Source: Prunella strophiata
Lineage: Eukaryota; Chordata; Aves; Passeriformes; Prunellidae
DNA: 64,000 bases
NCBI GenBank assembly: GCA_036583965.1
Contig: JAZBQD010000027.1
Location: forward strand, 27,783,001 to 27,847,000
Reading direction: 5' to 3'
Part shown: positions 11,196-24,600 of the stretch, one piece after another
Numbering within the stretch: the stretch's first letter is position 1
Layout of the letters: the number at the start of each line of letters is the position of its first letter
Position numbers and translations under genes: made by a program
Notes under the pieces: model-generated
What the model was told of the DNA's origin: nothing
Seen by the model: the letters and a program-made list of their open reading frames with translations, nothing else
Database searches by the model: none

Positions 11196-14100
11196 TGTGA
11201 AACATCTGCTTTTTGCCTCTTCTGGAACAGCCGCCCTCGCTCGGGTTCCACATGCTTGGGGCACACAGCCCTGCACCTTCCATCCCATCCCTGGGCTGTG
11301 TTCTGCTCTCCAGGATCCCTGTGCCAGCAGTAGAGGGCCAGAGTCTGAGTCACTCATAGTTTGATTCCTCTCCTGTGCAGTTTAAACATTTCCTTACACT
11401 TCAGAGGCATCTCCCTCCCTCCTCCTCCTCCTCAAACCAGCAGCCAATGCGGGGCTGGGCCTCTGAATGAACCCTTTGTCCACAGCAGCTCCTGGTCCTG
11501 CTGCTCCAGGCCTGCCTCTGGCGTGTGGCACAGGGACATCCCTGGGGGCCAGCAGCCCAACCCCTGGGCAGTTCTGAGCTCTGCTTGCTCTGTCCTCCGA
11601 GGTGAGCAGCATGGGCTCCGTGTTTGCTGCTCAGGAGTGGTAAGATTTACTCCGTGGCTGTGAGGACCTGTGCACGGTAGCAGGTCTAACTGTATCCTGT
11701 GCTACAGGTCAGGGTTTCCTGTCTGCAACTTAAAAGTGAGACAGGACAGCCATTCCTCAGGATGTGGTACTCAGGAAGGGCACCAAAGCCCTCAGGCTGT
11801 GAGCAGCACCAGTGACCATTGGCAGTTTTACTTTTCACCATCAATCCTTAGGATTAACCCTCTGTGTGTGAGAAACACCGGCTGCAGGAGGGTTTTGTAA
11901 CACTTCTGTCTCTGTGATGGCAAGTGCTCGTGTGGATTCCTTCCTGTAGCAAAAAGAAATCTGAACACATCACGTGTGAAAGCTCCGTGTCTGAGTTGGC
12001 CCCTGCAGTGCCTGGGCTGGAGGAGCTGGGACAGCCCGGGGCTGCTGCTGTGCTGAGCATCCCGGGGGCTGGGGATGAGCTCTCGATGAGCCCGGCCAGA
12101 GGCGGCTCCGGCTGTGCTGAGAGCACAAGAACCACTTGGGGGTGCCAGCCCTGCGGTTTCCAACAACTTAAAAGCTTTCTTGGAGCGGCTCCAGAGATTG
12201 CTCTGGGAACGAGTCCAGGCAAGGAGAGAGAGCACGTCCTGTGCTGCCCTGACTTTGAAGGACCCTTGCGTGTCCTTCAATAGAGATGCTGTTTTCTGGC
12301 GTGCGGTAGCAGACTCCACTGCCATGTGTTTGTTTCACTGGCTTACGTTTGTACCAGCTTGGGAGGAGAGGCTGGAAGATCCCTTCAGCCACCAAAGGAA
12401 AATGCTGGCTCTTGGGGAGTGCAGGGAGTGGTAGGTCCAGGCACTGACCTGTCCAAGCCCGAGGGGTCACTCCCTTGAGTTGCTGCTATCACAGCCTCTC
12501 CTGTGCAGACCTCTCCTCTGTATTCACATTCCTGTGCCACTGCTGCAGGAATTGCCTTTGGTTATTCACCCTTCTACTCTAGAGCCTTGTCAAAATAGAA
12601 CAATATTCATACAGCTGGGGCAATGTCCTATTTTCCAGGTCCCTTTCTCCCCTTGCTTCCCACCTCCTAAAGAGCCCCTGAGCTTGTAGAGGGAGGAGAG
12701 CCTGGAGCTGGGAAGTGCTTGCCCACCCGAAGCAAGCCAGGTCTGTTGGGATGTAATAAGTTTTGCCACATGCATTTGGGTATTTTCCCTTGGCTGTGTG
12801 TCCCTGGCATCCTGATCCTTCATTCCCCTCTGCCATGCAGACGTGGGAGCAGATATGTCACAGGCTCAGCTGTGAGCCCTGGGAGAGGGCTGTGCTCTGT
12901 GCTCACGTGGATGGAGCTTGCTGACCTCCAGACTCAGTGCCATGCCTGCAATTTTACAGGCTTAAAAAGAAGCAGGGAAGCTGCTCAGGAAAGTATTTTA
13001 AAAACAAAACAAAAATCCAAACGTTCCTACAATACTTTATGCCAAAATGCTTTTGTTACAGATTAAATTTTTTTTTTAAAGTTAACTTTGGTGTTTTGGG
13101 GACGCTTTTTTACATTGCATTTTGCATTTTACCAGCTTGTCAGTAGCAGCTGTGATCTCTGCTTTTGCTGCTGTAACGTGAAGGCAGCGCCCTGACCATA
13201 ACAGCACTGATGAAACAATATGAAAATAAGCAAAGTGTGACCAAAACTAACAATTCCAAACCTGGCATTCCTGCTGTGGGAGGAGGGCTGTAACCAGGAC
13301 ACTATTGGAGAGTTGTAAAGCAAAATACACGCTGAAATTTTCTTTTGAAATGGAAATTTGGAGCCGGTGCCAGCTCTGCTGCAGGGCTCTGGCTCTCTGT
13401 GCAAGTGTTACACAAGCCAGACCTTGGGAAGCTGGAGAGGCTCTTTGGGATGGTGGGATTGCATCATGGTGGAGCTGCTTCCCACTGCCACGAGGTGGGG
13501 GCACTCACCTGTTCACAGAGGGTATGGGATCAGTAGTGGCACAGGAGGGGTGCCAGCCTGCTGGGGGGTGTGTGGGAAGAGCACAAATAAAATCTGGCAG
13601 ATTTTGACTGTGAGGAGAAGGAGGGAATTTGACTCATTTACAGAAACTGGACCTTGAATCTTTTCTATTTTCCTTAATCCATCAAGAGGGCACAGACTTA
13701 AAAACACCCTTAACCCAAATAAGCTCTGGCAGCAGCATTAGAGGGAGAAGGGAAAGATCACTGCAGAAAGGCAAGTCGAGGCATGACAGCCCTCTCTAGC
13801 TGGTGAGAGAGGGTTTGTTTGGGGTTTTTCCTGTAAATGCAGTCAGTGCCTTTTGAGGTGAACCTGCAGGAGCCAACAGTGATGGCATCTGCCATGATCC
13901 CCATCTTCAGAACACAAACATGTCTGGAGTGTGGGTGGTGTTCATGGCCCTTCTCAAGAGAGCAGGCTGGGGTGGCCCACGTCCCCCTGTCCCTCCTGTC
14001 CTCATCCCCTCCCTGGGGACTCACAGAAGGGTTTTGCCCTGCTTGAGCAGCTTCAAAACCTGGTGGAAGACTCAGTCTCTGACGATCAAGTTTCGCCCGT

Positions 14101-17100
14101 GCAGGAGGAGGAAAGCTGCCTCAAGAAAAGACACACAGTAAATTCAGATGGGTCGTGGGGCCTGGGGCTTGTCTCCACCTCTTCTTCAGCCTGGAAGAAA
14201 GTCAGGGCAGGTCAGGGTTGAAGCACACTTGATTCCTGCCCTGGGCTTTGCAAGTTCATTCACCACATTCCTGGAATGAGAATGAATAACATAAATTCAG
14301 CATCTTTCTGCAGACAGCTTCCTCCCTTCCCTCCTGCAAGGGGACTCTCCACCTGGATCCAGTGCTCCGTGGGATGCTGGCAGCGTCACAGGGAGCAGAT
14401 TTACAGGTTCTGGCCGAGGGTTTCAGCCAAGTTGTGCTCCTTCAGAGATTTTCCATCTGAGCAGGAGTGAGTTTGTTCCCCCTGCCTGTGCTCTGGCTGC
14501 CCCCAGGCAGGACAGGGGGGAGGTGTATATTTGGAACCTGTGGGTGAGGAGCCAAGCTGGGTTTCCCTGCATCCCTAGGAAGATGCCCATAATGTCTGGT
14601 GGGAACCAAGGCCAAATGCATCCTGGTGGGTGGGTGATGCTGATGGAGAAGGAGAACATGGTGCTGTGGGGACATTGCAGCACTCCTGAGGTGCTGGATT
14701 ATGTGTGTCCAGTCCCTTCCCTACCCCAGGGGCTCACTGAGAGTGTCCTGGAGGTGGTGTGCATGAGGGACACGTGAGCCCTGGGCAGCCACTGGGCATG
14801 CTTCTCCTGCTGCTGTGCCAGCCCTCAGAGCCACATTGCACCATGGTCATTGCACCCGACCTCTGGCCACAGCATGTCCGGGGGGGGCCGTGGCACTGGG
14901 AGGGCTTAATGGCCAATTGCCCTGAGCTGAACTTTGCCACTGCAGCCTGGGTTTGAGTACAGCCCGTTCCTTGGGGCACCCTTTCTTTCCCTGGAAAACC
15001 TGGGGGAGGGCCACCGGTGCCAGCCACCCCCGGCCTCTCTGCAGTCCCACCACGGCTCTGACGGGGGTTGGAGAGCTGTGCTCGGCTCTCTCCAGCTGCT
15101 TTCCTGCCTTTGTTTGGTTGATCCCTCTGCACGGAGGGATCACGCCTGCCCCACGGGGGCTCACGCCGAGCGAGCGTCTGCATCCTCGGCATCTGCCTGC
15201 AGCCTGCTGCCATCCTGCCCGGCCCCTCGGGAAGCGGTCACGGGGACAATGGGGACATCCATTCCAGATGGCAAGGACAAAATCTGTAAACCTGTTTATC
15301 GCAGGCGTGACAGCGCTATCGGCCCTGCCTGATAAGGGCAGGGGCTCGGGTGCCTTTTAAAGGAGAGGAGCCACAAGTGGACTGGTCGGAGCTGCAGGGG
15401 CCGGGGCGCCGGGGCCGGGCGCTGACGTGCCGAGCCCTGGCCAGTGGCATGTGCTGCCTGACGAGCCCCAGCCCCTGCCAGCCCTCGGCACGCCCGTGCT
15501 CTGCTCCTCCATCCTCCCGTCTCTTGCTAATCCTTCCTAAGCCCCCGTGCTCCCTGCCCGAGCTGTGCGCTGACCCTGCTGCACCCTTGGGCAGCAAGGC
15601 TGGGTGTGGGGCTGTCCCCTGTCTGTGGGGCTGCCCCTCACCCCAGCCAGCTCCGGGCTCCACGTTTTGGGGACAGATTTCCCCTGTTCCAGGCACGGTG
15701 CTGCCCTGCTTGCCCTCCCATGCTGCCCAGCTCGCTGTGTAGGAACAGCCAGATCCACGCTGGCAGGCACTGCACATCCAGGAGGGCTGTGGAGAAGAAA
15801 TGAAATAAGAAAAAAAAGTGTTTTGCCAGGTTTTGTGAAAGGCTCTTTCTGTTGCATCCCATCAAAAGGAACTGCTCCCAGCACATGAAGAGGAGCCCAA
15901 CCACTTTTTCCATGAAACTCCTGCCTACCACAAGGATCTGAGGCAGAACTGGTTAAAGCTGGGCTGGCCCGTGGGCAGTGGCTGCTGCTTGCCCTGGGCA
16001 GCAGCCATTCTTAACCACCAGCCCCTGGCTGTGGGCTGTGTCTGGGACACAGGAGTTTAAGAGGGTGAAAAAAAAGAGAAAGCTGCAGCATGTCACCCTG
16101 GGGTGACCTTGTCATGAGGGACAGAGGGCCCTGGGCATGTGGCTGCACATAGTGCAACAGCCAAGGGTCTGCAGGCCTCACAGGGATCACTGATCTTTGG
16201 GCACATCAAGCCAGCAGCAGGGGTTTTTCCCATAACCTCTTTTATTCCACCCCCCCAGCCTCTTCTTGTCCTGTAACAAGTCCAAGGGCTCCTAGGTGCC
16301 AGAAAACATGAGAGCAGAGGAAGGCTTTCCAGCCCCAGCTCCCCTTAGGAGCAGCTCTGTCTGGGTCCATGAGTTTTTGTGGTATTTGTATCTGAATGAA
16401 GAAAAAAGAGCTGAGGGGAGTCGGCGCGGGGAGGGGGAGAGAGGTGAGCCAAAGGAGAGGCAGCCTGGAGGGAGTTATTCTTTATTTATTCCTCACTTTC
16501 CCTTAATCTCTGTGCAAAGCTCTCTGGTTGCCCTGCCCTGGGCAGAGGTCCCAGCCTCGCACCTTGTGCGGGATTCCCGGTGGAGGCGATCCCTGCTGCA
16601 GGGCCAGCCCGGCAAAGCACCCCCGGTGCCCCGCAGCCCTGCCGGGCCCTGGGGCAGCTGCTGCTGCCGGGGGAGGGCTACAGCACCAGCTTTAGGATGT
16701 GCTTGCTTCGCTCCCAGCTCCAGCCGGAGAGGGGATGCTGCAGGGATGTGGCTCCGGCTCCGCTCCCCGCAGCGGCCCGAGGGAGGTGGCCGGGTTAAAG
16801 CCCCGCTTTGTGGCGGAGGAAAGGCCCCTCAGAGCCCCGGAGCGGGAGCTGGGGCACGGCCAGGGCAGCGCAGGTGCCCCGGGGCGATATGCCGGCCGGC
16901 ATTGCCCTCAGCAGCTCAGCAAATCCCGCGGGGCCGGCGCCATGGGAGGAAAATGGGTCACCTCCCGCCACGGCCCCCTCGGCTGGGACATCCCCGGGCA
17001 CTGCTGCAGGGGGCACGGCCCATGCCAGAGACCTCCCTGGCCGCTGAAAGGCGGCTTTGTCACCCGCTGCCAGGGAAACTCCAGCTCAGCCCTCGGGCAG

Positions 17101-18600
17101 GGATGGGGCCCTCCAATTTCTGACGGAAAATGCATCCTTTGGTGAAAATTATTAATGTGCTGTCTGGGGAGAGGCACGGCGGGGTCAGGGGTGTCCCTCA
17201 CGTGCCACCACCCCCCTGCCCGCATCCCGTGTCCCCTCGGCAGCAGGCTGTCCCCTGCCTGGCACCGGCCGTGCTGTCCCCACAGAAGCTCGGCCACCCC
17301 TGCTCGCTCAGCCTGTGCCACCCGAGTCACCTGTCCCCGCGGCACCAGGACATCGCTGCCCTCCGTGCAGGAGCACGCCGAGCCTAAATCGGGGAAGATT
17401 AAGACACGACCAGCTAAAGCCACTTTGCTCCTGAACCAGCATATCCGCTTGGGATTTAGCGCATTTGCAGGCAGGGATTCACACCTTTAGGTGATTTGTC
17501 TTAATTCCCCCTAGGCTCTAGGTGTGAAAAGCCCTCAGCCGGCACTTTCTGGTGCTGGTTGTGCAGCGTGGCAGAGGCCAGGCTTTCTCCTGTGGCCTCC
17601 CCAAACAGGCCACAGGGTGAATGCACCCTTCTTCCTCCTTCTCTTGCACCCCTCAGCCCCCGGGGCTGGAACACCAGCTGGGGCTGCCTCAGAATGTGGA
17701 ATGTGGAGGATTTAGACGGGAGACCCTTTTCAGGCTGTCCCCTCCATGCTGCAGGCACAGGGATGCTGTGCTGGCACCTGCCTGCTGCCCTGGGGTGCTT
17801 TAGGGCTGCAGACACACCGGGTACCACGGAGGGACCCACAGGAGTGCTCTGGGACTGTGCTGGAGCAGGCAGCTGCTCTTCTGGAAATCAAAAGCTCCAC
17901 AAATCCGCGGCTCCTGCCCTGCCCCGGTGGCTGCAGGCCTGGGCTGGGACACGCTGGCTCCGCGGTGGGACACGCAGGGCTGAGCCCCTCCCGGGGGCCG
18001 TGCGCTGCCACCTGCCCCCGCGCAGGGACCCCGCCGGCCACAAAGGCACGCATTGTTGTGACAGCAGCTGGCCGAGGAGTGACAGGGATGCCTGGGCCTT
18101 CCAGCCCCGCAGGGTGCACGGGCGGCGCAGAAACGCTCTGCCGGGCATCCCCGGCCCCTCGTACTCGCCGGCAGGGTCGCTCTGTCCCATGCCGGAGCCC
18201 CGGGCTCCCTTCCCAAGGCTGCCCGTGCGCCGGGCGGGCGCTTGGCAGCTGCACCAGCTGCCGGCAGAGAAAGGAATTCTGTGACAATGGCGGCGGAGCA
18301 GAGCCAGGCCGCCGGCTGATGAATAATGCAGGGCTGCGCTGGCGGCGCGGCAGATGTCCTGTTTACCAACACGGCAGCTCCCCAGCCGCGGGCCCTGCGC
18401 CCCTGTCACCAGCCCTGTCACCCCCTGCCCTGCGCCCACCGCAGCCCCGCCGCGGGGCACCGTCCGGGCACGGAGGGGCTCCCCTGCCTCGCCATGGCAT
18501 CCCTGGCTCCTCGGGTATCCTCGCCGTGGCTTCACGGCTCCCTGAGCATCCCTTCGCAGCCGGAGGGGTTTCTGAGATGGGAGTTTCCATGGCAACGGAG
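11196..18600. other. Intergenic, MTA1 to CRIP2
   Basis: No protein-coding exon or RNA gene is recognisable. GC content rises strongly from about 14.7 kb rightward, and the long open frames there are stop-poor GC-rich DNA. It contains GATA-type motifs at 15,296-15,334 and paired E-boxes with a SOX-like motif at 18,246-18,290, both candidate upstream elements of CRIP2. Confidence 0.6.
18246..18290. promoter_or_regulatory. Paired E-boxes and SOX-like motif upstream of CRIP2
   Basis: CAGCTG occurs at 18246-18251 and 18255-18260, 9 bp apart, and ACAATGG at 18284-18290, about 0.9 kb upstream of the CRIP2 start codon. These are motif matches only; function is inferred. Confidence 0.25.
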
Positions 18601-19097
18601 CGGAATGGCGCCGGGAGCCCGGGGGATGCGGGCGCTGGAGCCGGGCGGCGAGCCGGGCTGGGGCGGGGACGGGCTGCGCGCTCCCGCGGGGCGATGGGAG
18701 ATGCCCGACCCCCTCTGCGGCGGCTGCCGGGACCGCCACCCCCCACTCATGTCCCGGGGACTCAGCCGGGGAGGCTCCCGGCCGGTGCCTTCGGGGCCGG
18801 TAAAAACCCACAAGTCGCGTCGCTCAACTACAACCTGTTTATTATGGAGGCTTTTTCCCAGGCAAGGGAAGTCGGGAGCACTCCTGTCTCGACTTTGGTC
18901 TTTGGGGATGGGAGACAGGGCAGGGGGTGTTCTCTCCGCCGCCGGGACCGGGCACCTGCTGCGCGGGGCTCGGCTCGGCCCGGGCCGTACCGAGCCGTAC
19001 CGAGCCCGGCCGGCGCTCGGCGGGCAGCCCCGCCCCGGCTCCCCCCGGGCGGCGGTGGGCGGGGGCCGGGCGGAGCGGGGCGCACGGCGCGGCACAT

Positions 19098-19127
19098 CAC
19101 AGCACGGCTCGGCACAGCACGGCTCGG
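19098..19127. repeat. 15-bp tandem pair in CRIP2 core promoter/5' UTR
   Basis: CACAGCACGGCTCGG is repeated exactly twice and followed by further ggctc units up to the ATG region. Confidence 0.9.
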
Positions 19128-19147
19128 CTCGGCTCCGCTCTCCCGCC

Positions 19148-19190
19148 ATGGCATCCAAGTGCCCCAAGTGCGACAAGACCGTGTACTTCG
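19148..19190 (+). CDS. CRIP2: CRIP2 exon 1
   Basis: Encodes [14 protein letters not shown] plus G of the next codon. The ATG sits in ccgccATGG, a strong Kozak context. The donor is gtgagc; the exon ends in phase 1. Confidence 0.97.
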
Positions 19191-21656
19191 GTGAGCGCAT
19201 CCCCGGGGCCCGGCCCCGCACCCCCTCCCCCGCGCCGGAACGCATCGCCGGGACCTCAAACCGGTCCCCCAGCCCAGAGCCGGCGCTCGTCCCCGCCTTC
19301 CCCTTCCCTGAGCCCCGGTGCGTCCCCGTCTGCCCCACTGGGATGTATCCCCGCCGTGTCCGCTCCGCCGCCGCTCCCCGCGGGCTCACCCGGAGACCGG
19401 CCCGGCGGCAGCTCCTTCTGCCCCGGGGTGGCCGCGGCCCCTCCGCTCTGCATCCCCGCGCTGAGGGCTGAAGCCGGCTGGCCCTGGGGCAGGGACACAG
19501 AGGGTGAGGGGGAGCCCGGGCTTGCTGGGCTGAGGGGGGGAAGCAGGCGGTGAGGAGCCCTGGCTGGGGTGTGCGCCCGCATCTGGGGTGCTGAGAGTGG
19601 GGTGGCTCCTGTCCCCTGCTGGCTTGGGTCAGGGGAACCCAGCCCACCCGACACGGCCGGTACTGGGATGGGGCTCCCGTCATTCAGAGGATTTCTTGGG
19701 GCAGGGAAGTTGGCAGTGGCAGGTGCAACCAAAACCTTCTCGCAGCCGGTTTCTTTGATTCCCTGCAAACCTGGCTCCAGGTGTGCCATTCGCCCTCCCT
19801 GTCTCGCCGCGCAGCCAGCCCCCGGCGGGCTGTTCCCAGCTGGGCGAAGCTGACGAAGGGTTTGGGGTTTCTACGGGACTTTTTCAAAAGCAGCTCCCGG
19901 GCTCGGAAGTCCATCTCAGCACGCCTGGGCTGGGTTAGGGCAGCAGCGAGTCGCTGCAGGTCTCCGAGGGCCCTGCCTGGGGTTGTGGCTGGTCAGGGTC
20001 CCTGGGAAGCGGGGCTGGCGTGTCTGCTGTCAGGCAGCGCGGGCCGAGCGCCGCCGCCCGGCTCGCAGGGAGGCGGGAGCAGCGGCTGATCCTCGGCCTT
20101 GGTGCCCCCGTGACGCTCCCCGAGGCGCTGCCCCAGCCCGGGGGCTCCCCGGCAGTGCCCTGACGCCCTGGGTGGGCACCCTTGGGTGCACCGTGAGCTC
20201 GGCATGGCTCTGGGGATGGGTGCAGAACTCCAGCCCGAGCTGCCGCCGGGGCCCTGCTGACCACGGGGTCCAGCTGGCCTGGCGCTGCCTCCCTACAGCC
20301 CTCCCTGCCCATCTCCCCCCGCTGCTCCGGGGTCCAGCCCCTGTTGCCTCAGCGTGTTTGTTTGGTGGAGAAATACCAAAGGGTCCTGATGATGTTTGAG
20401 CATTGGAGGCATTGGTGCTTTCATTCTTTTCCGGCCATCTCCAAGTAAACACAGGGAAATAGGAATTTGCTGTCTTCCTCCTTTAAATAAACCTATTTGT
20501 GTGTGGGTGGGAAGGGCTTGGCCCCTTGGATGTCTTTCTTTGTATGAATCTTTTCCTTTTTAAGCAGAAAATAGTGCCTCCCCAGCCAGCTGGGCACTGA
20601 CCCGGGGGCAGAGTTACTCCTCTCCCTTCAGGGATGAGCCTGCCCGGCGCGGGGGGGTCGGGGCTGGGCTCAGGGACCCCTGCCCTGCCGGAGGAGGAGG
20701 CCAGGCTGTGCCAGCAGGAGAAGCACCAGCCCCCAGCAGTGCTCGTGCTCTTTTTCTCTCCCCATGCCCTGGGGGACTTGTGGGTCTCCTGAGGATGTGG
20801 ATTGGGGGGGAACAGGGCTGTAACCCCTGCCGCAGCTGCTCTCTCCCCGGCAGGGTTTCTGTGGGTGCAATGGTCCCTGTCCCTGCCCGTGTGGGGTCAC
20901 CCTGCCCTGGAGGCAGGTGCCTGGCAGCGGGGCAGTGCCAGCCCCCATCCCACACCTTCCCGCAGGGAATGCTGCCCCTGCCGCCCCTGAGGGAGACCTG
21001 GGGAGAGGGGGTGGTGGTGAACGGAAACGGGAGCAAAAAAACTTCTCTGTGCTTAGAGCTGAGATAGGCTGGAGCATGTCCCTGTTGATGCCTTGAGCTT
21101 TTCCTTGAGGAACCGCCCAGGCTCTGGAAGAATAAACCTGAGTCCGTTTATTCAACGCATGAAAGCTCCATGCAAATTCTGAGCCGCCTCTCCGGGATGC
21201 GGATCCCGGGCTTTCCTCCCGGTGGGTCGCGTGGTTCGGTGGGAAGGCCAAGGGAGCTCCGGGCTTTGGTGTCGCTCCTGAATTCCTGGGCCGGCCCGAA
21301 GCTTAGCGGGGAGGTGATTCATAAAGCCCCGCTTGTTCGGGAGCCTCCCTGGCTGTGCTGAATGAGCGCTGGCAGCCCGGGCTGCCCGAATGCCTGGCAT
21401 TGCAGCCGCGGGTCATGGGTGAGAAATGCCGCCGGCTCCCGCTCCCGGCCCCGCGCCGTGCGGAGCGGCTCGGCACTCCTGGGTACCGATGGAAAACTCA
21501 TTTCCAGCATGCCTGTTGCTTCATGCTCCCTGGAAAAATCCAGTGGGCTCCTCCCTGCGCAGTCAGGAGGATGTGGGCGTTTCCTGAGCTACAGAATGAG
21601 CTTTTTTTCCTTTAAAAAGCGCAGGGAAATTTAAAAATAGTTTTTTGGCTTTTTTT

Positions 21657-21688
<32 letters not shown>

Positions 21689-24600
21689 GAAAGGACGTCG
21701 AGGTCTGTGACATTGTTTCCAGGAACGGTTGGGGCTAACTTTCCTGTTTTGGGAGGTTGGCTGGATGAAGTGAATGTTTGAGTGGAGGAGCTGCCGGCGG
21801 GTGCGGGGCCAGCTCCCGTCCCGCGCTGGCAGGTGACAGTGGGCTGGGCTCGGGGCTGGCTTTAGGCTGTCACTCCTGACAGAAAGCTCCGGAGGGAACC
21901 AGAGTCTCCCGCAGCCAAACAGCCACACATTTCCCCGGCTCCCTCTCGCATTGCTAAATGAGTTTTGCAGGGTCACCGGGAGCTCTGGCCAAGCCTTTCC
22001 GCCTCCCGTCCTTTCTTCCCAGAACAGCGGGGGATTGCGGCAGCGGGGGGCTTCCTGTTTTCCCATCCCGAGCACGAGGCAGGGATGCAGGGATGCAAGC
22101 CCCAGGGATGCAGCGAGCACACGTGCGGCGGGCTCCGGCTTTTGGGGAGCTCGCTGCTCGTGCTGGGGAGTGCGAGGGCTGGCGGGAGGCTGCTGCTCTG
22201 TTTGTTTGGAAAGGGGCATCACGAACGCAGGTGGGAGTCACTCAGTAGCTCCCCCAGGCTTAAAGCTGCTCTCCAGCGTTGGTTTGCCGCTGGAATTCCA
22301 GAGGCGGACTGAGGACACATCTGCCAGGGGCCTGCAGCAGCTGCCTGAGCCCACCGGGCTCAGGGGGACAGGGGTGCAGCCGGGTGTGGGTGCTCTCCCT
22401 GCAGAGCACGGCACCGCCGGGGCCGCCCGGCGAAATTCAAGCTGCAGAAGCCGCTCTGCAATTAATAAGTAACTGCTGTGCTCGGCTCCGGGCAGGGAGA
22501 CGGTGGGGCAGGAGCGGCAGGAGGGCTGGATTTCCATTACAGCCGTCCCTAACAAAGGAAGCGGCTCTTCAAGCGCAGCCGGGGCAGTGTGGGCACAGCC
22601 CTGGCCCTGCAGCACGGAGCGGGCCGGGCTCCTTGGAACTGCCTCCTCCCAGGTCTGGGAGGGTGTGGGGACCTTGCAGAGTGGTAACTAAGGATGCTCC
22701 ACTTCCCTGCTCCCCGCGCAGAAGCCCTGCCGATGGGAGGGATGCCTCTGTGGGAAGCTGAACAGGCTGATTAGCATTTGTTTTTCCCTCAGGAAAAAAG
22801 CACGGGCTACAGAAAATGGTCTGTGCGAGTGTGGAACAGGGTAGTGTGAGGGCTCCTGTGTCCTGGGCTTTGCTGGGGCTCCTGGCAGTGTGGTGCTGCT
22901 CCAGAGGCTGAGGGTGCTGGAGGCTCGGAGCTGGCAGGCTCTGCACACCCAGCGCCGGTCCTGGGTGACTCTGTTTGGTGTCTGGGTTATGGAGTCCTGC
23001 ACCCCTGTCCCAGCTTCTCGGCAGACAGAGATTCTCATGTTCCCAACCCCCCTCCTCTCGCTGGCAGGAGCACAGGGATGGGGAGAGGTGATGTGAAGGG
23101 ACTGGAAAGGAAAGGCAGGGAAAGGCGGAGCAGGAACGCCCAAGCAAGAAGTAATGGAAAATCTGTCACCGCAGTGTTGCAATCAAACACAGAGCCTGGA
23201 GCATGAGCTGTGGTGCCACTCCTGGCTGTGGTGTGCCCATTGCTCCTGCCAAGGGCCCTGATGCTACCAGGGAGGTGGTGATGGTGGGAGATGGCTCATG
23301 GCATGAGGATGGGGAGAGCTGTCCCACCATGCTGCTGTGCACTTGCTGGTGGGGAGCACCAGTGCTGCAGCCCCTGAGCACATCCTCAATCCTGGGCTGA
23401 ACCCTGCTAGGAGCTGTGGGGGGCCAGCAGGGTGGGGAGGTGAGGAGCCATGGGGCTTTGACAAGCTTGGCTGCTCCAGCATGTCCCAGAATCCTGCTCT
23501 TGCTGAAATGAGCCAGGAAACTGTCTTATTCTCCCGGCACTGCCTGCCAGAGATGACATCTCAGTGTGCAGAAGGAAGCAAGAGAGCGCTCTGAACCAAG
23601 AGCTACCCAGGGAGTGGTTTGGTGTGTGCCTGCCTGTGCCCAGCTCTCACTGGCTGCTCTGCCCCTGGCTGTGTGGTGGGTGAGGGCAGGGCTGCAGGTG
23701 GGCCTCTGATTTTTCTGGTGGTGTCCCTCAGCAGTGTGGGCTGCATCCCCTGCCCACCCCCCGCCCCGGGGTCCTGCCTGACATGCAGGGCTGCTATGGA
23801 AAGCAGCTGATTCCTTGGGCTCAGCCCTGGCTGGAAACACTGCTGATCCCCTCCCAGCACAGACACAGCCAAGCTGCCCAACCTCAAATGCATCCCATTC
23901 AGATGCTGCTTGATGAAGCCCTGTGGAAAATGGTGAGGGTCTTGCTGCAGGCTGTCCTGCAAACCAGAGCAGGAGACTGGAGGCTCCTGGCCAGGGAAGT
24001 CCCTGCAGTAGGTGAGGCTGTGTCAGAGGAGAGGCAGGGAGCAGCAGGGTGGACGGGAGCAGGTGCTGTGCACCACATGGAACATTTGGTTTGAGCATTT
24101 CTGGAAACTGAACAACCTTCTCTTGCCCTCGAGTGGCTCGGCTACACGGGGGCTCGGACCCTGGGGAAGACCTTGTCTCTCCCCTTGGCTGGCAGTGGGA
24201 GCCCCCCGGGATATTCTCTGTTCCCCCTGGCTGTGCTTTGTGGCAAGGCTGTACTGAGCTGGCTTTGTTGCACCCTTGGAGGGAGCCCAGCAAGCTGGAG
24301 GGCTGCTTTGCCTTGCCGTGCTGCAGGGAAGCTAAATATATATGTTTGGCCACAAATCAGGGTGCGGTGCGAGCGTCAGCAGCGGCTGTGGGATGGGGAG
24401 AGGAGCTGTGCCTGAGGAGGGCAGGGCTGGGGGCACGGGAGGGCAGTGCAGACGCTGGGCATGCAGGGCAGTGTGGCTGGGATATGGCCTGGCATGGCAA
24501 GGGCAGGAAATCCTCAACCTGTGCTTCCACCTTTTCCATCTCCTGGCCACTTTGTGAGGAGCTGGGGAAGGGATGAGGCTGCTGGCTCACGGCTCTTGGC

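Larger units (their letters stand above)
18600..19500 (+). promoter_or_regulatory. CRIP2: CRIP2 CpG-island promoter
   Basis: Very GC- and CpG-rich DNA surrounding the first coding exon. It contains GC boxes (gggcgg/ccgggcgg) around 19,045-19,080, a 10-bp tandem pair at 18985-19004 and a 15-bp perfect tandem pair (CACAGCACGGCTCGG) at 19098-19127 that ends 20 bp before the ATG. No TATA box is seen, which fits a CpG-island promoter. The transcription start is probably within about 100 bp of the ATG. Confidence 0.65.

Noticed and set aside
17746..19471. Open frames of 380-480 codons across the CRIP2 promoter
   Set aside because: Stop-poor CpG-island DNA. Similar-length frames overlap on both strands and none shows a domain; the frames run through the CRIP2 exon 1 splice donor.
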